Below, piece by piece: positions 50,765 through 59,865 of a stretch of DNA of 64,000 nucleotides (positions are counted from its first letter, which is position 1; every line of letters begins with the position of its first letter). Under the pieces are notes generated by a model that worked only from the letters and a program-made list of their open reading frames with translations, ran no database searches and had not been told where the DNA came from. Origin of the DNA: Massilia putida (lineage in GTDB: Bacteria; Pseudomonadota; Gammaproteobacteria; Burkholderiales; Burkholderiaceae_D). The stretch lies in NCBI RefSeq assembly GCF_001941825.1, contig NZ_CP019038.1:5084001-5148000 (forward strand). Direction: 5' to 3'. The translations under genes were made by a program, and so were the position numbers.

Positions 50765-51670
50765 ATGAATCAGCTGGAAAACTTCCTGCACCGCGCCGAG
50801 GCGTTGCTGGCGCGCGTGGAGGCCTTGCTGCCGCCCGCCGCGCCGCGCGATCCGGATTTCAGACACGGCTATGCCTACCGCTGGCGCAAGCGCCCGGGTG
50901 CGGGCAACGTCAAGTACCTGCAAGCGGTCACGCACGCGTCGCACATCCGCCTGGACGACTTGCAGCACATCGGTCCGCAGAAGGACCAGATCGAGCAGAA
51001 CACGCGCCAGTTCGTGACGAAGCGCCCGGCCAACAACGTGCTGCTGACGGGCGCGCGCGGCACCGGTAAATCGTCGCTGATCAAGGCGTGCCTGAACCAG
51101 TTCGCGCCGCAGGGCCTGCGCCTGATCGAAGTGGACAAGGCCGACCTGGCCGACCTGCCCGACATCGTCGACCTCGTCGCGGGCCGGCCGGAGCGCTTCG
51201 TGATCTTTTGCGACGACCTCAGTTTCGAAGAGGGCGAAGCGGGCTACAAGGCGTTGAAGGTGGCCCTGGACGGCAGCATCGCGGCGCAGTCGGACAATGT
51301 GCTGATCTACGCGACGTCGAACCGCCGTCACCTGATGCCGGAAAAATTTTCCGACAACGACGGCTACAAGCACGTGGCCGACGACGACCTGCACCCGGCC
51401 GAGACGGTCGAGGAAAAGATCTCGCTGTCCGAACGCTTCGGCCTGTGGCTGTCGTTCTATCCGTTCAAGCAGGACGACTACCTGGACATCGTCGGTCACT
51501 GGCTGTCGAGTTTCGGCTGCACGCCGGAACAGATCGCGTCGGCACGCGGCGACGCGCTGCGCTGGGCGCTGGGCCGCGGCTCGCGCTCGGGCCGCGTGGC
51601 GTGGCAGTTCGCCAAGGACTACGCGGGCAAGCTGCCGCCCGCGCCGGTACAGGAACAGGTCGATGTCTGA
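50765..51670 (+). CDS. DUF815 family AAA+ ATPase
   Basis: A 301-residue protein. It shows Walker A GARGTGKSSLIKACL, Walker B RFVIFCDDLSFEE, and an ATSNRRHLMPEKFSDND sensor segment; this combination is the DUF815 signature. The function is not established. It sits between argJ and a Nudix gene, a conserved neighbourhood in beta-proteobacteria. Its last codons overlap the start of the Nudix gene by 8 nt. Confidence 0.9.
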   Translation: MNQLENFLHRAEALLARVEALLPPAAPRDPDFRHGYAYRWRKRPGAGNVKYLQAVTHASHIRLDDLQHIGPQKDQIEQNTRQFVTKRPANNVLLTGARGTGKSSLIKACLNQFAPQGLRLIEVDKADLADLPDIVDLVAGRPERFVIFCDDLSFEEGEAGYKALKVALDGSIAAQSDNVLIYATSNRRHLMPEKFSDNDGYKHVADDDLHPAETVEEKISLSERFGLWLSFYPFKQDDYLDIVGHWLSSFGCTPEQIASARGDALRWALGRGSRSGRVAWQFAKDYAGKLPPAPVQEQVDV

Positions 51671-52082
51671 AGCGGCGAAAAAACCGGTGGACGTCGCCGT
51701 GGGCGTGCTGATGCGCCCGAACGGCGACGTGCTGCTCGGCCAGCGCCCCGACGGCAAGCCGTATGCGGGTTATTGGGAATTCCCGGGCGGGAAAGTCGAG
51801 CCGGGCGAGGACATCTTCCATGCGCTGCAGCGCGAGTTCGTCGAAGAGCTGGGCGTGAAGGTGATCTCGGCCGAGCCGTGGTGCTGCGTCGAACACGTGT
51901 ACGAGCATGCGCACGTGCGGCTGTACTTCTACATCAGCCGCGAGTGGGAAGGCGAGCCGCAAAGCCTGGAAGGGCAGGCGTTCGCGTGGCAGGGCGCGTA
52001 TGCCGTCAGTCCGCTGCTGCCGGCGACCATTCCGTTGCTGGAGTGGCTGGATCAGGTGCGGTATGCGGGGAATCCATGCTGA
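51663..52082 (+). CDS. Nudix hydrolase, MutT type
   Basis: A 139-residue protein with a perfect Nudix box at 43-65: GKVEPGE...REFVEELGV, matching GX5EX7REUXEEXGU. It is close to MutT-type 8-oxo-dGTP pyrophosphatases, which remove oxidised nucleotides; that substrate is likely but not proven. The ATG overlaps the end of the DUF815 gene by 8 nt, so the two are translationally linked. Confidence 0.93.
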   Translation: MSEAAKKPVDVAVGVLMRPNGDVLLGQRPDGKPYAGYWEFPGGKVEPGEDIFHALQREFVEELGVKVISAEPWCCVEHVYEHAHVRLYFYISREWEGEPQSLEGQAFAWQGAYAVSPLLPATIPLLEWLDQVRYAGNPC

Positions 52083-52086
52083 GGTT

Positions 52087-52121
52087 CCGCATGGGTCCCC
52101 GCTTTCGCGGCGACGACGGCG
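52087..52121. repeat. REP-like hairpin between converging genes
   Basis: CCGC-TTTC-GCGG (52099-52110) inside a GGGTCCCCGC...GACGACGG context, in the 42-nt gap between the Nudix gene and the tautomerase gene on the other strand. Its reverse complement reads as the same CGTCG...CCGCG...GGGGACCCA pattern as the pair at 49341-49425. Confidence 0.6.
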
Positions 52122-52124
52122 GCA

Positions 52125-52505
52125 TCACGTGTGCAGAATCCGCCCACCCGCAAACGACCAGTTCTCCCAGCCCGTCTCCTTGAAGACGACCATCACGTTC
52201 TCCGGATCGAAGCCGCCGGCCCGCAGGTGGTCCATCAGCTCGCCCAGCAGCTTCTTCTTGACCTTCACGCTGCGCCCGACGGACCACAGGATCTCGATCA
52301 GCACGAAGTCGTCCGTGCGCGTCGTCATGACGTCGGGGTAGTGGGTGTCGTAGCGGAAGTCGGACGCGTCGAGTTCCAGCACGCGCTGGAACTTGTCCAT
52401 GTCGGGCACGCCGGTCGCGACGAGCGCGGCGTGGACGGCGGCGAAGACCTTGTCCTTGAACTCGGTGCTTTTCGGCTTGCGGACGGTGAGCGTGACAAAC
52501 GGCAT
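52125..52505 (-). CDS. Tautomerase family protein
   Basis: A 126-residue member of the tautomerase superfamily (MIF/4-oxalocrotonate fold). It starts MPFVTLTV, placing Pro2 (Pro1 after methionine removal) as the catalytic base; LRAGGFDPENVMVVFKETGWENWSFAGG matches the longer, two-repeat subfamily. GGAGGA precedes the ATG at 52505. Substrate unknown. Confidence 0.86.
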   Translation of the reverse strand: MPFVTLTVRKPKSTEFKDKVFAAVHAALVATGVPDMDKFQRVLELDASDFRYDTHYPDVMTTRTDDFVLIEILWSVGRSVKVKKKLLGELMDHLRAGGFDPENVMVVFKETGWENWSFAGGRILHT

Positions 52506-52525
52506 GCGGGTTCCTCCTTGTGCGC

Positions 52526-52708
52526 TTATTCCTTCGAGACGGAATCGTCGTCGGTGTCGCCCGGCGGCGCGCCGGGGATCGTGTACTTCTCTTCGGCCCA
52601 GGCACCCAGGTCGATTTGCTTGCAGCGTTCGGAACAGAATGGACGGTATTTGTTCTCCGGTGTCCATTCGACCTTCTTGCCGCAGGTGGGGCAGGATACG
52701 ACGGTCAT
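52526..52708 (-). CDS. yacG: DNA gyrase inhibitor YacG
   Basis: A 60-residue zinc protein with CPTC (Cys6, Cys9) and CSERC (Cys25, Cys29), the four zinc ligands, and the [20 protein letters not shown] segment that contacts GyrB. The C-terminal acidic tail is usual. YacG binds gyrase and blocks its DNA binding. The gene lies 22 nt from zapD on the same strand, the conserved yacG-zapD neighbourhood. Confidence 0.94.
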   Translation of the reverse strand: MTVVSCPTCGKKVEWTPENKYRPFCSERCKQIDLGAWAEEKYTIPGAPPGDTDDDSVSKE

Positions 52709-52730
52709 GATGTGCTTCTTAAAACGGTGA

Positions 52731-53486
52731 TCAGAAATTGCAGAGGGTGAGCTCGAACGGGACGTCTTCTTCCAGCGGCTTCGGTTTCAAGTCGCCGCCC
52801 TGGGTCGTGAAGCGCACCCACAGCATGTATTTGTTGGCGGAGATCTCGGGGATGGCGCCGATGGCGTCGTCCAGCGACAGGCGCAGCATCTGGTAGACCT
52901 TCCCCTGCAGCATCTGCTGGTAGCTGCCGGCCGAGGCGATCATCTTGACGGGGCCGCCGGAATTGCGCAGCAGGCGCAGCACGAGGGCCAGCGCCTCGAA
53001 CAGGGGCGCCAGCGGGGCGAACCAGTTCATGATGTCGGTATGGCGCTGTTCGGCCGGGCGCCGCTGCCACGCGTAGTAGGACGGCAGATCGAATTCGCAG
53101 GCGCCGCCCGGGATGATCGTGCGGCCGCGGATGCTCATCAGCCATTCGTTGTCGCGCACGTTCTGGCCCGTCTTGCCCTGGGCGTTGACGAGGGCGTTGC
53201 TGACGGTGTCGAGCTCGGCCAGCACGGCGTCGAGCATGTCCTTGGCGACGGCGGGATTGCTGCGGTAGCCCAGCAGGCTCTGCTTCTGGCGCTCCAGTTC
53301 CTGCAGCAGGTCGGACTTGAGGTCGGCGCGGCCCGCCACTTCCAGCATGTCGAAGATCGTCGCGAGCGCGACATGGTGCTGCAGAGGATGTTCCTGGGCT
53401 ACAAAGAATTTGAACTTCTCGTACAGGTCCTCCAGCCGCAACAACGTGCGTATGCGCTCGTTGAATGGGTATTCGTAGACGATCAA
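52731..53486 (-). CDS. zapD: Cell division protein ZapD
   Basis: A 251-residue FtsZ-bundling protein. Family signature: [24 protein letters not shown] at the start, [32 protein letters not shown], and [28 protein letters not shown]. The best start is TTG 53486, with AAGGA 7 nt upstream; a further in-frame TTG at 53516 adds 10 residues. No ATG fits. It acts on the C-terminal peptide of FtsZ, whose gene is in this window. Confidence 0.93.
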   Translation of the reverse strand: MIVYEYPFNERIRTLLRLEDLYEKFKFFVAQEHPLQHHVALATIFDMLEVAGRADLKSDLLQELERQKQSLLGYRSNPAVAKDMLDAVLAELDTVSNALVNAQGKTGQNVRDNEWLMSIRGRTIIPGGACEFDLPSYYAWQRRPAEQRHTDIMNWFAPLAPLFEALALVLRLLRNSGGPVKMIASAGSYQQMLQGKVYQMLRLSLDDAIGAIPEISANKYMLWVRFTTQGGDLKPKPLEEDVPFELTLCNF

Positions 53487-53546
53487 AATGACATCCTTAG
53501 GAATGTAGGCTGGCAACCACGTGATTCTGAACCATGATGCACAAAA

Positions 53547-54227
53547 TTACAAACGCTCGCTTGGGCGTCCTGCCAATCTTGCAGCTTCGTCAAGATAAAA
53601 CCGGTGCAGGCGTTCCACTTGCGGCAACAAGGCGTCGATGCCGGCGTCGTTGAGGATCACGTCGTCCGCTTCGTCCAGCCGGCGCGCGCGCGTCACCTGG
53701 GCCGCCATGATGGCGCGCACCTGTTGTTCCGTCAGCCCGTTGCGTGCCATCACGCGGGCGACCTGCGTTTCTTCCGAGCAGTCGATGGCGAGCACGCGCG
53801 CCACGCGCTCGCGCCACGTGCCCGATTCGATCAGCAGGGGCACGGCGAAGATCGTGTACGGGCCGCCGGCAAGCAGCGCGGCGGCGGCCGTCGCTTCGCG
53901 GATGCGCGGGTGCAGGATGGCTTCCAGGCGCGCGCGCGCCTCCGGCTGGGAAAACACGAGGGCGCGCATCTTCGCGCGGTCGAGGGCGCCGTCCGGCGTG
54001 GCGTAATCGGCACCGAAGGCGTCGATCAGGGCGGGCATCGCGGCGCCGTGCGGCGCCGTGAGGCTGTGGGCGATCTGGTCGGTGTCGATGACGGCGGCGC
54101 CGCGCGCGGCGAACAGGTCGGCCACGGTCGATTTGCCGCAGCCGATGCCGCCGGTGAGGCCTACGGCAAAGCGCGACGCCGGGAGGGCGGATTGAACAGT
54201 TGAATCGGTCGGGCCTGGTGTCTGCAT
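53547..54227 (-). CDS. coaE: Dephospho-CoA kinase
   Basis: A 226-residue P-loop kinase catalysing the last step of coenzyme A synthesis. Walker [10 protein letters not shown] (about 25-33), the [10 protein letters not shown] substrate motif and the LID region with [18 protein letters not shown] are present. The first 18 residues (to about RFAVGLTGG) are longer than in E. coli CoaE and may reflect a downstream start; no strong ribosome-binding site decides it. Confidence 0.94.
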   Translation of the reverse strand: MQTPGPTDSTVQSALPASRFAVGLTGGIGCGKSTVADLFAARGAAVIDTDQIAHSLTAPHGAAMPALIDAFGADYATPDGALDRAKMRALVFSQPEARARLEAILHPRIREATAAAALLAGGPYTIFAVPLLIESGTWRERVARVLAIDCSEETQVARVMARNGLTEQQVRAIMAAQVTRARRLDEADDVILNDAGIDALLPQVERLHRFYLDEAARLAGRPSERL

Positions 54228-54252
54228 GCGTACCTCGGGCCCGGCCGGGAGG

Positions 54253-55122
54253 CTAGGCCAAGAAACCGTGAGCGTAGCGGGTAAGTGGTGTGCCGTACAA
54301 GAGTGCGATCATACCAGCCGCCGCGAGATAGGGTCCGAACGGGATCGGATTATTGCGGTCGCGCCGGGCGAACACGATCAGCGAGATGCCGACGATGGCA
54401 CCCACGACGGACGACAGGATGATGATCGTCGGCAGCATCGCCCAGCCCATCCACGCGCCCAGCGCGGCGAGCAGCTTGAAGTCGCCGTAGCCCATGCCTT
54501 CCTTGCCCGTGACGAGCTTGAACAGCCAGTACACGGCCCACAGCGACACATAGCCGGCCATCGCGCCGATGACGGCGTCGCGCAGCGGCACGATGGTGCC
54601 GTCCAGGTTGATGAGCAGGCCCAGCCACAAGAGCGGATAGGTGAGGTCGTCGGGCAGCGTCTTCGTGTCGTAGTCGATCAGCGTCATCGAGATCAGGAAG
54701 TACGCGAACAGCAGGCTCGCCAGGCCCAGCCAGCCGCTGCCGAAATGCCAGATCAGCACGGCCGACAGCAGGCCCGTGACGGCTTCGACGATCGGATAGC
54801 GCGGCGAGATCGGTGCCTTGCACGCGCTGCATTTACCGCGCAAAAACAGCCAGCTGACGACGGGGATGTTTTCCAGCGCCGTGATGCGGTGGCCGCAGTG
54901 CGGGCAGGCGGAACGGGGGACCATCAGGTTGAAGCGGTCCTGGTGCGGCAATTCCTTGCCGGCTTCGTGCGCGATGTAGTTGTCGAGTTCGCGCTGCGCC
55001 ATCACGGGCAGGCGGTACACGACCACGTTCAGGAAGCTGCCGATCAACAGGCCGAACAGAAAGGCGGCGAGCGTCGCGGCGAGGGTCGCCGGGGCGGCGA
55101 AGAGCAAAGTTTCCGGTGGCAT
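54253..55122 (-). CDS. pilD: Type IV prepilin peptidase PilD (A24 family)
   Basis: A 289-residue inner-membrane aspartic protease and N-methylase. The cytoplasmic zinc-binding loop has CPHC and CSAC. Two catalytic aspartates lie in [11 protein letters not shown] and [12 protein letters not shown]. About eight TM helices. It cleaves and methylates type IV pilins and pseudopilins. It lies 26 nt before coaE on the same strand, in the usual pilD-coaE order, but pilB and pilC are not next to it in this window. Confidence 0.95.
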   Translation of the reverse strand: MPPETLLFAAPATLAATLAAFLFGLLIGSFLNVVVYRLPVMAQRELDNYIAHEAGKELPHQDRFNLMVPRSACPHCGHRITALENIPVVSWLFLRGKCSACKAPISPRYPIVEAVTGLLSAVLIWHFGSGWLGLASLLFAYFLISMTLIDYDTKTLPDDLTYPLLWLGLLINLDGTIVPLRDAVIGAMAGYVSLWAVYWLFKLVTGKEGMGYGDFKLLAALGAWMGWAMLPTIIILSSVVGAIVGISLIVFARRDRNNPIPFGPYLAAAGMIALLYGTPLTRYAHGFLA

Positions 55123-55314
55123 GATGCTCCGATGGGTGGCTGATTCCGTGAATCAACTATTCTAGGGGTTTTCCCGCGCTTTGGGCAGCGTCGTGACGCG
55201 TCCCCGCCACGTGTGGCGTCCCTGGCCCTATCCGTTCTGTGGTTTGACGGTGTACATACGCCCGCTAGACTGGGCTGGCGCGGGGTGTCTGCGCCCAACC
55301 ACGAAAGGGACAAC

Positions 55315-55773
55315 ATGAAAACCAAGAACTGCCTGGGCATGGCCCTGGTCGCATTGTTGCCGCTCGGCGCGGCCCAGGGCGCCGCGTCGGCGCCGATGAA
55401 GGAAGTTGTCGCGAGCAAGGACGCGCCGGCCGCGGTGGGGCCGTATTCGCAGGCGATACGGGCCGGCGGCATGGTGTTTCTGGCGGGGCAGATCCCCATC
55501 GATCCCAAGACGGGCCAGGCCAATCTGGGCAGCATCGAGGAACAGACGGCGCAGGTGTTCGAGAACCTGAAGGCGGTGCTGGCCGCCGGCGGGATGACGC
55601 TCGATAACGTCGTCTCGACGACCGTCTACGTGAAGGACCTGAACGACTTCGCGAAGCTCAACGCCGTCTACGGCACCTATTTCAAGGACAAGCCGCCGGC
55701 CCGCGCCACCGTGCAGGTCCAGCGCCTGCCCAAGGATGTGGCGGTGGAGATTTCGGCCATCGCCGTCCACTGA
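55315..55773 (+). CDS. RidA family protein with signal peptide
   Basis: A 152-residue RidA/YjgF-type protein. The first 26 residues ([25 protein letters not shown]) are a convincing signal peptide, followed by the RidA domain [24 protein letters not shown] ... [19 protein letters not shown] ... [24 protein letters not shown], which retains the conserved Arg in PARATVQV. RidA proteins normally deaminate reactive enamines/imines in the cytosol; an exported form is unusual. AAAGGGA precedes the ATG. Confidence 0.9.
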   Translation: MKTKNCLGMALVALLPLGAAQGAASAPMKEVVASKDAPAAVGPYSQAIRAGGMVFLAGQIPIDPKTGQANLGSIEEQTAQVFENLKAVLAAGGMTLDNVVSTTVYVKDLNDFAKLNAVYGTYFKDKPPARATVQVQRLPKDVAVEISAIAVH

Positions 55774-55789
55774 GGCGGCGCGCCACCCC

Positions 55790-58009
55790 TCACGCCGCCT
55801 GCGGCTGCGCGATCAGGTCGAACAGGCGCTCCAGCGGCACCGGCCGGCCCGGCAGCCAGCCCTGCACGAGGGGACAGCCGAACTGGCGCAGGTAGCCCAG
55901 CTGGGCGTCGGTCTCGACGCCTTCCGCGACCACGGTGAGCTTCATGTGCCGGCCGAGGTCGAGGATCGAGCGCACGATGGCGCAATCGTTCCGGTCGTAC
56001 GGCACGCCGGCCATGAACAGGCGGTCGATCTTGAGGGAACCGATCGGCAGGTTCTTCAGCAGCGACAGCGACGAATAGCCCATGCCGAAATCGTCCAGGC
56101 CGATGCCGAAGCCGCGCCGGCGCAGTTCGCGCATGATGGCGATCGACTTGTCCGCATGCTTCATCACGACGCCCTCCGTCAGTTCGAGGCAGATGTGGCG
56201 CGGGTCGGCGCCCGTCGACGCCGCCATCGCCGTGAGCCGGTCGGGCAGTTCGGCGTTGATGAATTCGGGTGCCGCCATGTTGACGTGCACGCGCACGCCC
56301 GCAAGGCCCGCCGCGCCCAGGCGCGCGAGATCGCGGCATGCCTGCTGCACGACCCAGCGCCCGATGTCGACGATCAGGCGGCTCTGTTCCGCGAGCGGGA
56401 TGAACACGTTCGGCGGCACGATCTCGCCGTTCGGCCGGCGCCAGCGGATCAGCGCTTCGACGGCCTCGATTTCCATGTCCGTGCTGGTGCGGATCGGCTG
56501 GTACTCGAGGAAGAATTCGCCGCGCCGGATCGCGGAATGCAAGTCGGTCAGCAGGCCGATGCGGTGGCCCGCGTCCGCCGGCGCACCGTCGCCGCTGAAG
56601 CGGCTGGCCAGGTTGCGGCCGTTGCGCTTGCTGGCATACATCGCGGCATCGGCCGCGTGCAGCAGTTCGCGCGTGCAGCCGCCGTGGTCGGGATACGTGC
56701 TGATGCCGATGCTGGCCGACACCGCGAGCCGGTGTTCGCCGTAGACGAAGCGGCGTCGCCCCGCATCCAGCACGGCTTCGGCCACGCGTTCCAGTTCATG
56801 CGGGGTGGCGCCGGGCGCCGACAGCAGCGCGAACTCGTCGCCGCCCAGGCGGCCGATGCGCCAGCCGGGCGGCGCCAGCGCGCGCAGCCGTCCCGCGAAC
56901 GCCGTCAGCACGACGTTGCCGGCATCGTGGCCGAACGCGTCGTTGATGGGCTTGAACTGGTCGAGGTCGACGAACAGCACGCCGAACGTCTCCCCGGGCC
57001 GCGCGTCGCGGCACTGGCGGTCGAGCTGGTCGTAGAAATGGGCGCGGTTGGCCAGGCCCGTCATCTCGTCCGTCTGGGCGCGCACGCGGATGCGCTCCTG
57101 CTGCGTCATGCGCTCGACGGTCTGGGCGATCATCGCGGCGATCGACTTGGCGAGTCCCGGCAGCTGGGCGTCGGGCTGGCGCTGCTGCGCGCTGAAGAAT
57201 TCGAGCACGCCTGGCCGCATCAGGCATGCGTCCGACGCGACGAACGTCACGGGAAAGAAATAGGCGGACTGCAGGCCGCACGCGCGCGCGGCATGCGCCC
57301 GCAACAGGTCGGTCGTACCGCTCGCATCTTCAATCCAGCGGGCTTCGCCGCTGGCCCAGACGGTGCCGATCATGCCTACGCCGGGCGCCATGGTCAGGTG
57401 CGCGCTGGCTTCGCGGAACGGCGCCAGCGCCTGCCGCGGCGCCTGCCACGCGTAGCGACAGCGCAGCGTGGCCTGACCGCCGGCGTGGTCGTCGAGCGCC
57501 CAGAACGCGCCCCATTCCCAGCCCAGTTCCTCGCACACGAGTTGCAGGATGCCGGTGACGGCGTCGTCGATGCTGTCGGTGCCGACGAGGTATTGGGTGA
57601 GCGCGAAGTTGAAACGCTCGCGCGCGGCGGCCTGCCTGGCGGCCGTCACGTCGACGAGGATGCCGGCGGCGACCGTGCTGCGGGCCGTGTCGATCTGTTG
57701 CAGGCGCAGCCAGCGCAGGCCCTGGCCGTCCGTGCGCACGCGGAATTCGCACTCGGCGCCGACGGCGCCGGCATGGATGCGGCCGACGATGGCGCGCACG
57801 GCGGCGCGGTCTTCCGGTTCAATCCGCGCCAGACAGGCGGCGGGATCCGGGTACCGGCCCGTGCCGAAGAAGGACGCGGCCACGGCCGACAGCGCGATGC
57901 CGCCGCCGGCGCGCTCAAACCACCAGCGGCCGAGGTCGGCCAGGCGGTCACCCGCGTCGGCGCCCGCGTCGTCGTGGAGAGATGGGATGTCGAAGTTCTG
58001 TATGGTCAT
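55790..58009 (-). CDS. GGDEF-EAL domain protein
   Basis: A 739-residue cyclic-di-GMP enzyme. A PAS-like N-terminal domain (about 20-120), a GAF-like domain (about 140-300), GGDEF (about 320-490; RLGGDEFALL intact) and EAL (about 500-735). Both catalytic sets look complete: EALIRW, the N in HVNMAAPEF, ELTEG, DDFGMGYSS, the lysine in LKIDR and EGVET. The RxxD inhibitory site before GGDEF is absent (PPGW at that position). No TM helix, so cytosolic. ATG 58009 is the likely start. Transcribed away from the ridA gene with a 16-nt gap at the 3' ends. Confidence 0.93.
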   Translation of the reverse strand: MTIQNFDIPSLHDDAGADAGDRLADLGRWWFERAGGGIALSAVAASFFGTGRYPDPAACLARIEPEDRAAVRAIVGRIHAGAVGAECEFRVRTDGQGLRWLRLQQIDTARSTVAAGILVDVTAARQAAARERFNFALTQYLVGTDSIDDAVTGILQLVCEELGWEWGAFWALDDHAGGQATLRCRYAWQAPRQALAPFREASAHLTMAPGVGMIGTVWASGEARWIEDASGTTDLLRAHAARACGLQSAYFFPVTFVASDACLMRPGVLEFFSAQQRQPDAQLPGLAKSIAAMIAQTVERMTQQERIRVRAQTDEMTGLANRAHFYDQLDRQCRDARPGETFGVLFVDLDQFKPINDAFGHDAGNVVLTAFAGRLRALAPPGWRIGRLGGDEFALLSAPGATPHELERVAEAVLDAGRRRFVYGEHRLAVSASIGISTYPDHGGCTRELLHAADAAMYASKRNGRNLASRFSGDGAPADAGHRIGLLTDLHSAIRRGEFFLEYQPIRTSTDMEIEAVEALIRWRRPNGEIVPPNVFIPLAEQSRLIVDIGRWVVQQACRDLARLGAAGLAGVRVHVNMAAPEFINAELPDRLTAMAASTGADPRHICLELTEGVVMKHADKSIAIMRELRRRGFGIGLDDFGMGYSSLSLLKNLPIGSLKIDRLFMAGVPYDRNDCAIVRSILDLGRHMKLTVVAEGVETDAQLGYLRQFGCPLVQGWLPGRPVPLERLFDLIAQPQAA

Positions 58010-58125
58010 GTGAGGCGTGCACCAGGACCGGACGGGGGGATCGGATTTGCACCGAAACGGACGCCGCACGACCTGGTTGTCATCGTCGTGTTGAACTGAC
58101 CCTCACAATGCAAATTACATGCCGG

Positions 58126-59856
58126 TCATCGATCCGTGCATGTGGCCGGGCCGGGCGCGCGCCGGAATAGCCACAGATGTTCCTGGCGGTCGCCGGGGCG
58201 GGCGCCATTCCAGACGGGTTGCCATGTCGTCGAATCGCTGCAGTGCGGCAGGCGCCCGTCCGGATCCTCGAGCAGGATCAGCGTGCAGGCGGACGCCGGC
58301 CGCGTCTCGAGCCGTTCGGTGACGACGCCGTCGTAGTAGCGCAGCATCGCGCGTTCGCTTTCGCCGAGGCCGTAGCTCGCCACGCAGCCGGAAGCCAACG
58401 CGGGGCGCAGTGCGCCGAAGACCTCGCGATACGATTTGACCTCGTCGGCCCATGGCATGAACAGCGCCACCAGCAGCACCCAGCACAGTGCGATGCCTGT
58501 GACCCACGTCTGCAGCGCCGCCTGCCGGCGCCGATGAAACCCCATGAGCCAGGCTGCGCCCGCCGTTGCGGCCAGCGCGCAGGCGAGCCGCGCCAGGTCT
58601 AGGTGCCGGTCGGGATGCGGCGGCAGCAGGTCGGCGAGCGCATGCGGCTGCAGCGGCTCGGGCGAGAACATGATGACCGCCCACGCGAGCCAGAGCGCCA
58701 GCGCGATGCCGCCGAGCAGGACGCGCGCGGCCACGCACCACGCCGCCTCCACGCGCGGCGCGAGCGTGAGCGCGCAGCGCGCGCCGAGCAGGGACAGCGG
58801 CGGCAACAGGGGCAGCGCATAGCCGTCGCGCGCCGAGGCCGATGCGACCAGCACGCCGAAGATGACGGCCGCGAGGACGGCGGCCGACTGCATGCGCTCG
58901 TCGCTGGCCAGCTGCGCGCGGTCGCGCCACAGCGCGATGAAGGCCAGCGGCGCGGCCGGGAACGTGATCCACCACAGGTTCTTCGTCCAGAACCCGGCAT
59001 CGTGTGCGGCGCCCAGCGCCGGCACGGCAAAGCCGACGAAGCGGCCGATATTGTTCGTCCAGAGCCAGTCGTTGAACAGCGTCGGCGAACGCAGCCAGAG
59101 CGCGGCCGGCCACAGCGTCAGCCACGGCAGCGCGGCCAGCAGCGCGACGAGCACCGTGTGCGCATAGGCGCGCACACGCCAGCGCGCGAAGCACAGCGGC
59201 AACAAGATGGCGGTGAGGCCGAACACGCCGGGCGCGAGCAGGCCCTTGGCGAGGAAGCCGATGCCGACCCCGGTGCCGATCGTCAGCCCGCTCGCGACGG
59301 GCCGCGTGCGCCAGCGCGGCAGGCCCGCCATGCCGACCGCGACCCCGGCGAGCAGCGCCGTATCGGTCAGCATCAGGTGAGAGAACGCGGCCAGGCCGAA
59401 ACAGGCGAGCAGCACGAACACGGTCGTGCGGCCGAACTGCGCATCGATCCAGCCCCGGCCGCACTGCGCCATTGCGCCGCACGCGAGCAGGACGAACAGG
59501 CCGGTGGCCAGGCGCGCGCCGTCGTGCAGCGGCAGCACGGGCGACGTCAACGTCGCCAGCGCGCCCGCGACCCAGTAGAACAGCGGGGGCTTTTCCATGA
59601 ACGTCTCGCCCGCCATCCTGGGCACGACGGCGTCGCCGGTGGCCAGCATGTTGCGCACGATCTCGACGATGTACGTCTCGTCCTGTTTCCACGGTTCGTG
59701 GCCGACGAGTCCGGGCAGCACGTACACGCCGAGCAGGAGCAGGAAGGCCCAGGTCCGGGTGCCGAGCACGAAACCGCGGGCAACGGCCGGCTGCGGCATC
59801 GGCGCGGTGCGTACCAGCGGGCCGATGTCGTCGAGGTCGGGCGGCGTGCTGGACAT
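58126..59856 (-). CDS. Membrane glycosyltransferase, GT39/ArnT-like
   Basis: A 576-residue polytopic protein with about 12 hydrophobic segments. The first periplasmic loop carries PWKQDETYIVEIVRNMLATGD, the acidic signature of the PMT/ArnT superfamily, which uses undecaprenyl-phosphate sugars. The sequence after it (MAGETFMEKPPLFYW) is also family-like. No arn operon is nearby, so the sugar and acceptor are unknown. It lies 9 nt after the PaaK-like gene and is probably co-transcribed with it. Confidence 0.85.
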   Translation of the reverse strand: MSSTPPDLDDIGPLVRTAPMPQPAVARGFVLGTRTWAFLLLLGVYVLPGLVGHEPWKQDETYIVEIVRNMLATGDAVVPRMAGETFMEKPPLFYWVAGALATLTSPVLPLHDGARLATGLFVLLACGAMAQCGRGWIDAQFGRTTVFVLLACFGLAAFSHLMLTDTALLAGVAVGMAGLPRWRTRPVASGLTIGTGVGIGFLAKGLLAPGVFGLTAILLPLCFARWRVRAYAHTVLVALLAALPWLTLWPAALWLRSPTLFNDWLWTNNIGRFVGFAVPALGAAHDAGFWTKNLWWITFPAAPLAFIALWRDRAQLASDERMQSAAVLAAVIFGVLVASASARDGYALPLLPPLSLLGARCALTLAPRVEAAWCVAARVLLGGIALALWLAWAVIMFSPEPLQPHALADLLPPHPDRHLDLARLACALAATAGAAWLMGFHRRRQAALQTWVTGIALCWVLLVALFMPWADEVKSYREVFGALRPALASGCVASYGLGESERAMLRYYDGVVTERLETRPASACTLILLEDPDGRLPHCSDSTTWQPVWNGARPGDRQEHLWLFRRAPGPATCTDR

Positions 59857-59865
59857 GGCGGCCTC

